The translations under genes and the position numbers were made by a program. Shown one piece after another: positions 12,291 to 25,960 of a DNA stretch of 64,000 nt. This DNA comes from Trichopria drosophilae (lineage: Eukaryota; Arthropoda; Insecta; Hymenoptera; Diapriidae). A model generated the notes under the pieces. It was not told where the DNA came from and did not search any database. It worked only from the letters and a program-made list of their open reading frames with translations. The stretch is taken from contig CM059582.1 of assembly GCA_030407085.1 (NCBI GenBank), positions 3,534,001 to 3,598,000 of the forward strand, written 5' to 3'. The first letter of the stretch is position 1, and each line of letters begins with the position of its first letter.

Positions 12291-15200
12291 TGAGTTACAA
12301 AAAAAAGAAAGAAAAAACGAAATAATAGCGTTTGATGGTGTTTAGACGTTTAATTAGGGTTAATTCACGTACTTCCATTTTTCCTGCATGTTCGTCTTTG
12401 CAATGTTAAAAATGATCTTGCTTAAAAACCCGTCGCGTTTTTAGCAAGGTGTGAGAATAATGCAAGAAGTTGCATATTTGTTCCTGTCAAGTAACGGATT
12501 CGTGCTGTTTTTTATTTGGCCAAAAGGGTCACAGCCTGGAATATGCTAAAATTACAGGTGGCGCTTTGGTAGAAGTGAAACCTGATATCATCAAACGTTC
12601 CATAGTTTATTTAATACTATTTCATTTTATTGTTAATGTTATAGCTATCGTTGTGGTATGTATGTATATGTAGAATAATTAAACTCTTGAACCGTTACAG
12701 TGGCCTGCTCAGCGTGTAATAAAGCTTAATTTATATATTTTAATCCTTTCAAGTATTCTTCAAATCCAATGAAGTGAATCATTGCTATCATCTCTAATTA
12801 AGAGTAGATAATTTACTCTCAAGGTCTTAAAACTGACCCAAATTTGTAATGAACCGTTAAATGTGAATTTAGAACAAATGTATTCGAACGAAGCTATATA
12901 AAATTTGAGGGTTTTAGAACAATTTCTGGAAGTATACATATATGTACAGCAAACAATACTAAAAGTAAATATTACCACTTGTTGGCTCTAAGGTCAGTAG
13001 TGCCGTGGTTTGCATACAAAAGAGAAAAGCAAATAGGCAAGGTTCCCTCTGCAGTTCGACCCTCAACGAACGTGTCTATCTAAATAGTGGCTACAAAAGA
13101 ATGTTCATCCGTTTGGATTTGGAGACTGAAAACACAATAATATTCTGATAAAATAAAAAAATTTCGATTATATTTTTTCTATCGAGAATATTATTTTCAG
13201 GCTGAATAATGCTGGACATTGAAAAAAGGTGGATTATTAATTTTTCTTAAAGTTCTCACCCACCTGAATAAGTCAAGCGCTGGATGAAAAAATGCAGTTT
13301 ATTTTCCACAAAATTTGATCATAAATGTGCTAACTGTCCTTAATCACTACATTTATATATATTTATACTCTTGTGTAGGGGAAACTGAAACCGTCTTGTT
13401 CGAGACGATAAGTATGTCCATAATACAACTTTTGATGAAATGGTTTATGGTATGACACCAACCATAAAAAGGTTGTGCGATTTTTTTAATCGTTTAAATC
13501 TTGGGATAAAACGGCTATACTGTGTGATTTTCACACATATCCACACAAATTATTCCGAATACGAATATTTTAATGCAACATTTCGTTTTTAATGAAGTTT
13601 GTAGGAAATTAATTGAAAATATCTTAAATAATCAATGTGCAGCAGTACGACTTTCCATCGTCAACTTTCCAAAGAGTACTAATAATATTTGAATCTCTTC
13701 CAGTTAAGGTATCACATTCGTGTTTAGACACAACAAATTCAGAAATAAGTTGGTGTTATTACTTAATGCGCCGATTTAGTATTTTCGCATTTCAGTGCGG
13801 ACAGAGACGTATCTTTTGTACAGCAAATTATAATATTATTCTGCAACTATTATTATTGTTACAATTATTATTATTGTTATTCTATTATACTTATAATGTC
13901 CTTGTGTTTTCACGGACAAATTAAGTAAGAAACATTGAAATTAAAAAAAATGGTGCGACACTTTGCTCCAACACGTATCCTCCGCTTTGCTCTAACACAT
14001 ATTACTCTATTAAAAATCGATTGGTATAAAAAACATATTCACAAAAACTTTTAATTTTCTACAAACCTAAAATTGTGAGCTTGGGGGTCTGAAATAAGTT
14101 AATCACAGGAATACGCCAGCGACGTCATAAAAACTGAAGCATACGACTTGATATGAAGGATCAAAAGACACACTCAGGTAATAGGAGTTTTTTAGTTTTT
14201 AGGATTAATTTTAGAGATACATTCGCCCCAGTTTCCTCTAAGTGCACAAAGTTGCCAACTCTTATAAGTTAATAAATTTTGCCTTAAAATCGTGATTCTT
14301 TCAAAAGCAATTGTGGAGAAACTATAAACTCTATTTAGCTTTACATATTAAGTTCTTAATCGTTTATCTACGCGTGTGCCAATTTTTTTTCTAAATTTGA
14401 ATGTAATGGATGTTTTAGGAGAAAATGTGTCATTGCCTTGTATCTCCATACGTTATCTTAATAAAAAATTATATTTTATATTAATGTTTTCTCAGGAACT
14501 AAAGAGTCAATGACTCTCAGGATATGCATATAGATTCGTTAAATAGTTTAATATTACTTCTCTAATTTTAATGTTGATCTTGAAGAAACACGATTTCGTA
14601 AGAACTATCTTAACACGGCATTTGATTATCGACATGCAGAAATAATTATCGTATATCACCCTCGAAGTGTTATTCGGCTATGTATCAAACCGGAGGAAGC
14701 AAACAGCTAGCAAGATTATTACAATTTTAGCACTATATGACATAAATAACAAATATTTAGGCAATACTTTGTGTATTAACTTATGAAATAATGTTTTGAC
14801 CAAAATTTAGTGACTTACAAGATCATACTTAACATACTTTTTCTGTTCTAATATGCACTCTAAAACCTAATTAATTAATCAATCAGCATCATAAATTATT
14901 ATCGACGTTCTACAATCAATAAGCAATTCCTTTAAATAAATAGAAGTAAAATAATTTAAAAATTTACAAAATGCATATAAATCCAATTTAGAACTTAAGA
15001 CTGAATTTAATTCAATGTATTTTAATTTCTGTGCGTTAACTGAATGTGTTTCGAGTAACCGAATAATGGATAGTTATAGGAAATAGTTACCTACCTCATA
15101 ATACTAAACATTTTTTAATCCGCTATGGACATCACAATATGAAGTCTATAAGGTATATCAAGTTCATTTTGAAAATTTATAAATATTTATATTTTATTTA

Positions 15201-15837
15201 TAATCCAGGAATTCCTGAATTATTTCTTCAGTGCAATGCTTCACACTCATCTTCTGAACCTGCAATTACATGTTGTATACCATAGCTGGTTTGGAAATAT
15301 CTCACTAACATAAACAAAATAAGCACTCTGCACTAGCTAAAAGGTAGTTTAGCATATGGTAGTTCTATACAGCTATTGTACATACATCGATTAAACCACG
15401 AAATACTACGTGATTAGTAATCAACCATAAACACTTAAATATTACATCAAAACTAAAAGGCGTTAGAAAAATTCTTTTTATTGAAACAGACATTTGAAAT
15501 AAAAGCAAAAATAGGGCTGTCTCGGTTGACTCCGTGAATAAAATCAATACAATACCATCTAGTCAGTAATTAACTTGTAGCTAATAACGATTTTAAAACT
15601 GTACATATTAAATGTACTTACATTATAATTATCAGTTTCAGGTGTAATAACTAAAGCTTGAATAAAGTCGGTATTACCTTTATATATCACGGGACAAAAT
15701 ATAATTGGTAAATGTATTATACCAAACTAGTATAATTAAAAATATTATTTGGACAATTCATCGTGATTTTAAATGTTATGATTGGAAACATTTAATAGAA
15801 AATAATTTCAAATGTCGTAAGATATTAGATATATGTA
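12291..15837. other. Non-coding, AT-rich
   Basis: A TTATTATTG trinucleotide run lies near 13,848-13,885. No gene or large repeat was recognised. Confidence 0.35.
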
Positions 15838-16460
15838 TTGGATATTATTTCTGAATTCCTGGAATTGTTTGTTATGATTTTATGGTCTATCGTTTGCCAA
15901 AAAACGAAACAGTCATGGACGATAAATCATCAACGCATCGGAATATATCATGAACAATTAGGGCACTTTATCAATGCCCTTGAAGTCGACAAATTATCGA
16001 CATACATAACTTATGCAGCAATTGACCGTGCTCGTACTATCTCTTCTAAAAAACATAGATTATGTGTCATAGATATAGTGGCAGTGACTGCGATTTAATT
16101 TGCGAACTGTTGAGTGATTGTGCAAGTAACACCAGAGAAAATGCTCATACTGATGCTCGTAGTGATTTCAGTTCTGAATGATAACAGCCCAGTAAACGAA
16201 AACTAATAGAAGGTTAAAAATACGAATTGAAATGAATTCAAGTGAATTAAAATGAATTAAAAATTGGATTCAATTAATCATTTTCATGCGTTTTAATTCA
16301 TTTTAATTCACTTGAATTCATTTCAATTCGTATTTTTAACTTTCTATTCGTTTTCGTTTACTGGGAGGACGCAAAGTGATGTTGATGGAAACGGTACTGA
16401 TGGCAATAAAAACAGCATTGAAAACGATAATAGAAGATTCATAAGGATATAAAATTTAAA
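15838..16460 (+). pseudogene. Possible decayed coding remnant split by a MITE
   Basis: An 86-codon frame (15838-16098) is followed after stops by SNTRENAHTDARSDFSSE and, beyond the MITE, QSDVDGNGTDGNKNSIEN in the same style of hydrophilic, acidic sequence. No family recognised. May be chance. Confidence 0.25.
16188..16365. mobile_element. 178-base palindromic MITE
   Basis: CCCAGTAAACGAAAAC and GTTTTCGTTTACTGGG terminate a nearly perfect inverted repeat of about 75 bases per arm, made largely of GAATTNAAATGAATT-type repeats. No clear target duplication. It interrupts a stretch that looks like decayed acidic coding sequence on the plus strand. Confidence 0.9.
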
Positions 16461-17779
16461 TGAAAATCTCGCACAATTAAATGACAACTCTTTTGTGTTA
16501 ATATCAAAATATGTGGATAGTGATTTAAAAATTTATTGGATATTTTAGCTTACAGTTTTATTTTTGATGTGGATATACAATTCTTCCCCATTAGAAAAAT
16601 GCATAGTTTTAATACCTCTTTACTAGATACCATACAAGTATTTAAGATAGGAACTATTATAACCATTAAGTTATCTGTTTTTCTATTATGAACTTCTCGG
16701 CCTTTTATTATGAGTCTTTTCAAAAATATTTTTGTAAACTTGAAAGTATCTTTATTTCTTCACCATAATATTTCTTCAAAATTGCATGTTCTACCTTCAC
16801 TCCACTCAAGCCTTAAAAATTAATCGTTGATGAAGAATGACGAGCTATTAAAAGGCATAAAGAAAACTTTTCTTTTTCGTTGAAGTTCTTTCGTTAAAAA
16901 CTACGTTTTGAAGGAAAACTGACAATAAACATTTGGCAAAAATCATTCGATGATTTATCATTTTTATCTCTCAGGTTCACTTTATCAAAAAGCATTTTGC
17001 ATAAAAATATCAAGTAGTTCTTTTTAAGATATATATACAGAAAATATTCTAGAAGGATATTTTTGGATACTTCGCTATAGTTCTGTATTACTGCCAATGG
17101 TGTATTAAAATTTGTTCAGTTTAATATAATTAGTTCTCTGAGTAGTTCTCTTATTTTGATAGTAAAACAATTTATAATTAAGACGTATTAAGCAATATTG
17201 CTTGGAAAGTTAAACGCACCTATTCTTCGTTAATTATTTTAATTAACAAGCAGCCAATTTTAGCATTCTTGCGGTTGTTTACTTGAAACGAAAAATGAAT
17301 GCCTGTCCGGCTAGTATCTTTGAACATTTATTGGGTGGGATAATTAATCCAAAATTGTGCATCATTTCACAGTGTTAAAACTATAATACCTCAGTAAGTG
17401 TTGATCGTTAATTATCGATGTTAGGTATTTTTTGGGTAATGCGATTAATCAATAGTTATAACACAGAGACTATATACGATTAGTTCTTAAAACTAGTTTT
17501 CTCTTGTAGCTAATATGTAATGTCAATTATTCGAAGCGTTAAAATAACTTGTTCCTTATAGACACAACAAACTTTATTTTTCTCTATTACCCATACTTTA
17601 AAAATAATACCGGTAACTAAGAATACATCCTTGCACTAATTACCACTTCTAACTACGCTCTAAGAAATTCTTGAAAGTACTAGTAATCAGCAGTGATTTT
17701 CGTAGATTCAAATTTAGGAAGTAGTCCTAATGATAAGCAATGTGTTCACTCTATCAATGACCATTTAGTCTCCTATCTA

Positions 17780-18350
17780 ACACAGGCCAACAAAATTTGA
17801 GAAAATTGCAGAACCAAGAACCAGAACATATTTTCCAAGGGTATTTGAGGCGCTGAATTGGAATCCGACCTCAGAAAAGCCCCTATACGTCAGGTTTTTG
17901 AGATATTTTAACCTAAAAGTGCAAAAAGTATGTTTTTTTGGGTACATTTGAGGTGCTTTAACTTCAAGACAGATTTTTTTTCAAAACGATCGTCACGGTG
18001 TCTCAAAGTACCATTTTTGCCCTTCAAAATGCTTTTTGAAACTTGGAAAGAAAGAAAAATCGTTATTGGTTACTGAGATATCGTCTGTTGAAGTTTCTGA
18101 GCAGAATCAGATAAAGCTTCAAAAATAGAAAGAAATTAACCACAAAGACCTAAATTTCGAATGACTCTTAAGATGTAATAAAACAGTACTTTGAGATACC
18201 GTGATTATCGTTTTGAATAAAAAATCTGTCTCGAAGTTACAGCACCTCAAATGTACCCAATAAACGTACTTTTTACAATTTTAGGTTAAAATATCTCAAA
18301 AACAGAAAAGTATGTTCTGGTTCTTGGTTCTAAAATTTGTCGACCTGTGT
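17780..18350. mobile_element. 0.57 kb fold-back element (family with 35.1 and 54.2 kb)
   Basis: Ends ACACAGGCCAACAAAATTT and AAATTTGTCGACCTGTGT; inside each arm are CAGAACCAAGAACC, TTTTGAGATATTTTAACC and ACGATCGTCACGGTGTCTC or complements. The centre (about 18,030-18,150) is unique. ATCTA lies next to both ends and may be a target duplication, with one extra base on the right. No coding frame. Confidence 0.85.
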
Positions 18351-18744
18351 AATCTATTTTATTGTTTTGAACAAAAGTTGCCTTTTCCATCTTCATAAAA
18401 AAGCATGTAAATCACATATTTACAATGTTCATATTGAACATTTCCCTATAGACTCGGTTCCGATGTCAACTCGTATTCTGCATGACTCTGGCCAATAATA
18501 CCATTTACTGATAACGTATTTGGTGGACGTGGAAGCATCCCAAAAAGCCAAATGCTAAGGTACGCAAGTTGTAATTAATATACCAGTTTCTCTGAAACCA
18601 TCATGAAGCAAGAAAGCACTTACCGAGCGAAACGTCATGTCGTAAAAAACGTTAATACTTTAAAACGTATTACAGGGCGATCTCCTGCTGGCACTGTAAT
18701 TTCTGCATTATACCCAGGAGTGAAGGTCCCGTAATTACAGATTT

Positions 18745-19440
18745 TGGGTTATCCAAAAACGCCAGAGACGGGTGGGTGGTTTGGGATGGAACAAATGCAC
18801 GCAGATATTACCGTTATGCGTTTCCGACTTTCACTACCAATTTTCTCCCCTATAAAATATGTCATTAAACAAAAATCAGGGAAAGAGAAAGGGTGATATG
18901 AACAGACAGAAAATTCGGAGATCGAAGAGAGAAGCCACCCTGTAGGTGGCAGATAGGCCAGCAATATGGTGCCTGTTGCATCCTCTTTCCTCTGGTTCGC
19001 CTTCTTCATGTTCCTCTCCCCCCAAGAGCGGGCGCTGGCTCGCGCCCTTTAAAACAAGTCCGGACGTTCTGGCCGTCTGGAGATCGCCTGAGAACTCGAA
19101 GGAAGATTCTTTCCGTCTTTTTTTGCATCTCTGCGCTGGCCCTTTTGTCCCTTCCTTTTCACACGTTCCCAGGCATTCACCTCGACCCGGTACAATGGCC
19201 GAGAACATTGCATGCGACACCCCTTTCGTCTCCTCGCCTCCTCTCGGTGCATCGTGCCGCACTTACGATGGGCACAATTTTCAATAAATATGCTCCCTTA
19301 CCTCGTTGCAATAATTTAGGTGCATTGCACTCCTGCGCTCCATTATTCTGCGCGTGTGCTGCGTGAACGTCCAAGTTCTGAAAGTCTAAGGTGCGCCCCA
19401 TACCATCCTGGCCAGGTACGCGAAAATAAATTGCCAAACG
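18745..19440. other. GC-richer block, unassigned
   Basis: Overlapping open frames of 60-130 codons occur on both strands, which is expected from GC-rich non-coding DNA and is not coding evidence. CT-rich and GA-rich tracts are strand-biased. No domain recognised; a regulatory region is possible. Confidence 0.35.
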
Positions 19441-22349
19441 GGATTATATCTGCGGGATGAATAAATACGTAAATGAGATTATTTATGATTGCAGAATAAC
19501 TGCATAAAAGGTGTTATTTATAAGCCAGCGGCTGTTTTGAGGTTATGCTACTCTAGCGACTCGCTTGATAATGGTCTCTCTCGACCAAGATTTACCGTAT
19601 GGATTGTACTTACCAGGAGTATTCAACGATTTTACTCTCCGACGCTTCCTATTTGTATAATCTTATCATTGAAATCCGAACGATACTCCGCTTCGAAATC
19701 TCGCACAGCATCCGGAATTTATTATTGACTCTACGAATGCAGCCTAAGCTATTCACCTTCAATCATACATTGCTATTATGTCTGTACTACACAAAATTCC
19801 TAACTTGTTTCAATAGATCCGAATACTAAGACATTTTTAATGACGTCCGCAAGATTGGTGAGAGTATCGAAATCTGCTTATGGCATCTCAGAAGTACTTT
19901 TGATTCACCTTTCAACATTAACTTTACCTAGTCCGCACTCCAGTGATGAAACAAAGTCCTGTATTGTTTCATATGTTTGAGAAAAAGTTCATTAGAAATG
20001 TTTAGTACTTATGATAGTGGTCTAAACATCTTTAAATGGGTAACTATTCGTCTTAATTTCACACCTATTTCTTTGGGTGTTAATATTCTGACTATTTCAC
20101 CTACACGTAATATAAGCCATTCTAAGCGACCCCTAATACGTCTGTTCGTCCATTGTCTGCCAACAACAAACGACGACAAGCTTGTGCATTATCCTCCAGT
20201 CAGCAGTTGCTTTTAAGCATTAATATGAATTTCACCAAGTTCTGACTGAGCGATAGTACCCCGTATGTATATTCAGTTTCAAACCCATCAGCACTGAATT
20301 TCTTAAATCCTGTTTTTACCTAGTTCAGTGGTCCGCAGAATCGGGCCCTTTTTGGCTGCGATGAAAACAAGATTATCACGTGGGATGAATTATGCATAAA
20401 AACATTTCCAAAAAAGTCATTTTAGTATAGAATCTTAGTATGGAATCTTTTATTAATTAAAGTTATGCATGGAATTGGACTAAAATAGAATGAAATATTG
20501 AAACTGTTTTCAAATAATTATGCTTTATGGTCTGTCAACATAAGATTTAGTTCGAAAACTATTGATTCTGTTCTATTTTACATATTTTATCTTTCTCGTC
20601 CAAAATGTTTATGCCAAGCAATATGCAAATATTAAAAACAATAAGCTCCTATGTATGGTCAATGATCACAAACTGAGAATTTTACCATGATTCAAGAATT
20701 GTTTTTAATTTTGAAAACAGTCTGAAATCGTTAGTATGCAGGGTGTAAGATGAGCACTTGACTGATATATTTAACAAGATAACAGGCGTATTTGCATTTA
20801 TTGTCCAATTACAGATGATGTGCCGATCGAAAATATTCATTTTCACTTTGGTGCTCGCACAATAACTTTTCAAATTAGTTGTATTTCAACCAATTTATAA
20901 TAAGAACACATTATCCGACCACATCCAGACTGATTTCATTTCTGCTTCAGAATACTATTAAAGTTGTTCGATAAGAAATGTTAGGATGCAATTGCCACAG
21001 TTCAATATAAATACCGTGAGAACAATTATTTCAAAAACTAGAATCACGTCACTGTCACTTATTGAATATTCATTGCTACTATTCCGAAAGACTTCCGAAT
21101 GCAACAAATTTATTAATTACCAGTTCGCATATGAACAAACAACACACCAAATATCCAATTGCAAATATTACAAAACTTACGGAACTACGAAATTGTTCAA
21201 AACATTCACGGTATAGTCTTGCACTAAATTTACATAATATACGCAATATATAGCCTAATTTTACAACTGAGGTGGATATTGTAATGTATAATAACTTAGG
21301 AATGTTGATTATATATAAAAATTTCACTGCTTCTATTCACCCACTGTTATCACTCGTTATTAATATAATTATTATGACATCTATGCACATTTGTAGTTCG
21401 AAAAAATGATATGTATACTAAAGAAGCTTGGACCTTTCGTAATATAAGTTTAGATCATATTTACTAACATCCAAATTTAAAAAAAAATATGCTCCTTTTA
21501 GTTTATCGACCAATATGTTCTGAATGTAAGAAACAAAATAGAATTTGCATCGATAGAATACAAAGTTACAAAATTAAGAAACTATAGTTGTAGTGGCCAC
21601 GAGGTTGGAAATGTTAATACTAGATTTGTTAGCACCAAAAACTCTTTCTTCGAGTAAAAAAATTAAATAATGTGAATTCAGAAACCTTTCTCAATTCACC
21701 TGTCAGTAATATTTTACAACTTACGCGATGGTAATAAGACATGCTACTGCGTACTTGTAACTGCTGTCGTAAAAGTGTAGGATTATAGTCTTCGCTTTTA
21801 TTAGTATACATATGCTGCTTTATCTCAGGTTATATTGTCATACACACGCATTAAACGTGAAAAACACATTCAAATTTATAAGAAAATTGATGTTAACTTT
21901 TCGTTTACATATCAAAGTGACTAGTATTTAAAGTGAACATTTATTGCTATTGCATTGAAAATAAATATTTGCGTAAGGCAAGCAACACGCGAATATCATA
22001 AGAAATAGAATGGTTTCGTATTTGGTGCATCGCGCTCCAATAGATTAAAATATTCTTCATTCCAGTGAACAAACGCAATATTATAGTCATTAGACGCAAC
22101 TTTGCAAACCAATATTTTTAATCTCGTAATAGGCAGAAAAGTGTTTTTTGAAAACCAGTACAAAAAATTAACTTATTGCCACTGTAGAATTATTTGCGAC
22201 CCAGTCATGACATCGTTAGTACCAACAACTGAAGTCGAAGTTTACCAACATATATAAATAAATCCTCCACTTAAAATAAATGAAATATGAAAAAAATACT
22301 AAAAGCTCAAAAAATACTACTAAAGGGCTCTTACCTCCGTCAATCCCCG
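19441..22349. other. Non-coding; one faint minus-strand coding-like patch
   Basis: On the minus strand at about 20,010-20,130 the frame WLILRVGEIVRILTPKEIG has protein character but ends quickly and has no splice support. The rest shows nothing. Confidence 0.25.
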
Positions 22350-22790
22350 CGAGTTGGTTAACGCTTTACAATGGCGGCTAATCGATAGAAAATGTGTTAT
22401 ATAAAAAAAAAACCTTATTATACAATTTGGATTCAGTAAAACATGTTTGCGGAATCAATTTTTTGCCATTGTCAATTTTGAAAACCCATAAAGGAATTTG
22501 TAAACAACGATCTCTAAACCTCTACTTTATATTTCTTTCACTTTTTCAAAACAATTTAAATTTTTGACCGCCATGTTGGATCCGTTTGCATTATGAAAAA
22601 CCGTACAAGAATTCGTAATCAGCGACCCAAAAACGCGTAAATAACCAGTTTCGTAGATTTTTGCAAAAAATTTGAACACTTTCCATCCGTTAATAACATA
22701 TATATATGCACTAATCGCCACTTTGTAGCCGCCACTTACAATGTATTGCACGTACTAACCCACCTTTTAAAAGTTCAACAAGTGCGTGCC
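22350..22790. repeat. Repeat with imperfect inverted ends and a satellite-like core
   Basis: GTTGGTTAACGCTTTACAAT then GGCGGCTA on the left resembles the complement of TAGCCGCCACTTACAATG then GTACTAACCC on the right. The interior holds CGCCATGTTGGATCCG and ATTCGTAATCAGCGACCC, the unit also seen in tandem at 37.3-37.8 kb. Confidence 0.6.
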
Positions 22791-25399
22791 ATTTTGTGCC
22801 AATTTTTTATTCGACTAAGTTCTATATATATAAGAAATTTTAATTTAAAAAAAGAAAATTCGTTTTTTTCTTCTAAAAATACTGCTATATTAGGTGACCT
22901 TGTGGAAAAAAATAAAATGTGAGTATAAAATTTTTATGGACTAACCCAAAAATAATTGTAAATCCGTTAAATAGTATGCAAAATATATAAGCAATGTTCC
23001 TGAATATTACCTTCAATCAACAATGGATAAGTATTTAACATCCAGATATTGATTGTCAAGATATCAAATCGGTGTCAAGTGTAGAAAATGTAAATGTTAG
23101 AAAGCTAAATATCCCCCGAATCGGAAAGCCAAATTTTATTCAAAATAAAAGGGATGCTTTTCAAAAAAATTATTCCATTGAACCAGTTTTACCATTAAAT
23201 TAGTTTAATCTACGAAGAATGTATTGACCACAAAGGATTAGTAACTTTAATGCCCATTTACTAATTAGGATTTCTACTGTTCTAATTGAAACTTAAATTA
23301 AGTCCGTTTTTTTATAATTTCGTATTTTACCGACGTTTTGTAATATCGATTCAAGTGATTTGCAGTAATTTGCGCTGTACATAACCTAGGAATGGAGTAA
23401 TGACCCACTTGTATCTAAAGTTTTTGCTATGAGTTTTATTTTAGAGAAGTGATCGATGATCCTTGAACAGAAAGAATAAGTCTTATGTAAAAAGCCATAA
23501 GAGCACAAATAATAAAACCACATTGACATTTTCATTTGCAGCATTTTCGTAAGAATACAAAAATACATCAGTATATCCAAACGGTAGACTTAAATTCTTT
23601 GAAAGCTTACGGATTCTGTTTACCTGACGTTTCTTAGCATAACGTAAAAAGTGTAAAAAATTGTTAGTTTCGTAGAGTAATCAAAAGATATATAAATTAT
23701 AAAATCTATAATATAGTACCATTTTTATTGCATACCTTATCTTTAGGAATGAGCAACCATATAACTGAAGTCGTTTCCGGAAAGAAAAAAAATCAACTTT
23801 CGACCAGACATGATATGCGCTGAGGACCCAGGAAAACCATTTTACTTTATTGAATCCAATGGAATTTTATTCTTACTTCCTAAAAATGCTAATCTCTCAC
23901 AGGCATCCCTTTTGATATACACTATGTATATAGTGTTTTTGTCCAGTTTACATACTATTTAACTAATTTTAAAAATTATTTTGTGTTTTCTTTTATTTAA
24001 AACAATCTAAACAATGAGTTTAAAAAGTTTATTTCATGCATTCGCTCCGAGACGAAAAACATGCGAGACCAAAATTCGCTTGGATTACGCTAACCGAATA
24101 TGTACCCGTCCAGTAATGTTAGTCCATAAATTACTTAAGCTGTAAGATTAACTCATAATATACTATGGAGAGCATAAAAACATTGATCCGACTATTTCCG
24201 AGATTAGATTTTCCTTTCACTTCATTCATATTTTGTTTTTACTGATCAAAGGTTATGAGGTCTTGTTTAGCAATGCTAGTGCGTCATATCGATCAAATAT
24301 GAAAACTAAATCTCCGTGTATTTTTTTCGAATTCCGGTCGCTTTTAAATGTAAACATATCATAAAACTACGGATTTCATCATTTACATCTTTGAATGTAT
24401 AAATAACTAAAAAATTGTCTCCAAAGCCTTTCGGAACTTAGTAATGTGTATTGCTTTCACATTCAATACTTAAAATCGAAAAGTTTTGTGGCCTTTAAAT
24501 TCAAGATTTAATCGCATCAAGGGATGATGATAATCAAAAACTTGTTTTACGACCCCATCACAACTCCTAATTCTGGATGGAAAATTAATTTGAATCCAGT
24601 TCGTATCTGCATTTATCGGCAATAAGTTAAATGCTTTTTTTCTTCGGCTTAATATTTTCTGGATTTATTTGTCAATTTTGTGCTTTATTATGAAATCAAA
24701 TATTAACCAAACTTAAGAATGCAATTTACTGATCTGTCACAATGATGCTCCGTCATAATTTCTTGATAAATTTCTTTAGCAGTTTTCAGTTGAAATTAAG
24801 TACTTTTTTATTACACTTCTGCATTTATTGTAGCAGTTTAGAAACTGTTAATGTAGTTCCTAACAATGTTGTGTTATCCTTCGCTTCTGCAAATTTCTCT
24901 AGTTTTTCAGGGAATACTTTTTTAGGCCAGGGAACAAAATTCCGAAAATCAAAACCCGGAAAGGCTAAAATTTCGATATTGCGTGAAAAAAAAAGGATGT
25001 CATTTCAATAAATAATTTACCTTAAGGAAACGCGAGTTGATATGTAAAATTGTCATAATGCGAATTTTAAAATATATCTTTAAACTTATTACATAAATAG
25101 TTTAGCTTTGAAAGATTTATTTTCACCGGTCACGGAATAAATTCATGAAATGTATGAATAAAATCTATGCGGTTCTAAGTGCTACACAAACAAGAACAAA
25201 TAACTCGGGTGTAAGAGACACATTTTTCAAAGCCACAGTGAAACAACAATTCTCAAAATGAATATTGCAACCTGAACGCCATAGATCAAATGAACACTGA
25301 ACTGGTTTCAGTCAGTGAAATGTTTCGCAAACAAGAAAACAAAAGTCCGCACAATCGAAACAACATTCTTGGTCTACTTTTAAAAACTATCTTCTTAAG
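22791..25399. other. Non-coding, AT-rich
   Basis: Only short chance frames; no repeat or RNA gene recognised. Confidence 0.35.
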
Positions 25400-25960
25400 A
25401 ACATCGTACAATTGTGTAGAATGAGAGCGTGCTCCTTTCCCGGGTCAGTTCTTCATTGTGTCACATGCGTGTATATTTAAGAGTGATATATAACATATAC
25501 GTGCATGTTCATGCAAGCGTAGTATGGCAATTTAAATGTAAATGTACGATTAAGGCCCAGGTGACAAGTCCGGACCAAGCAAATAAAGAGACAAGACACG
25601 ACGGGAGTCGTCCGAACGTTAAATGAATATTACGGGTACGAATCCATAAGTGTGTGTCCGGTGTACATGTCCGCGAGTCGTGTCATGTCTGGACAGCCGT
25701 GTAGAATCTTCTAATTACCTCTTAACCCGAGCGGAGAAAAAGAAACGGTGGAAAAGGACCACGTTAAAACCGGTTATTTTTACGTGTTCGGTTGCAAAGT
25801 CTTTCGTTCTACTTCGATTCCCTCTTGCCGATGTTTACTGCACTGGTATAGGCGGCGAATTTATTCGCGAATCTAGAGAAAGCCCATGAAATTTCGCGAT
25901 TTTTCACTCCATTTTGTCGTTCAAACGCCGTGAAAACTGGTTTAACCGTTCGGTCTGACT
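25400..25960. other. GC-richer block, unassigned
   Basis: Contains CCCGGGTCAG, TGTCCGGTGTACATGTCCGC and ACCCGAGCGG. Frames are short and no exon is supported; a promoter is possible. Confidence 0.3.

Noticed and set aside
18745..19440. Overlapping open frames of up to 128 codons on both strands
   Set aside because: They shadow each other in a GC-richer block, show no domain, and are not bounded by consistent splice sites.
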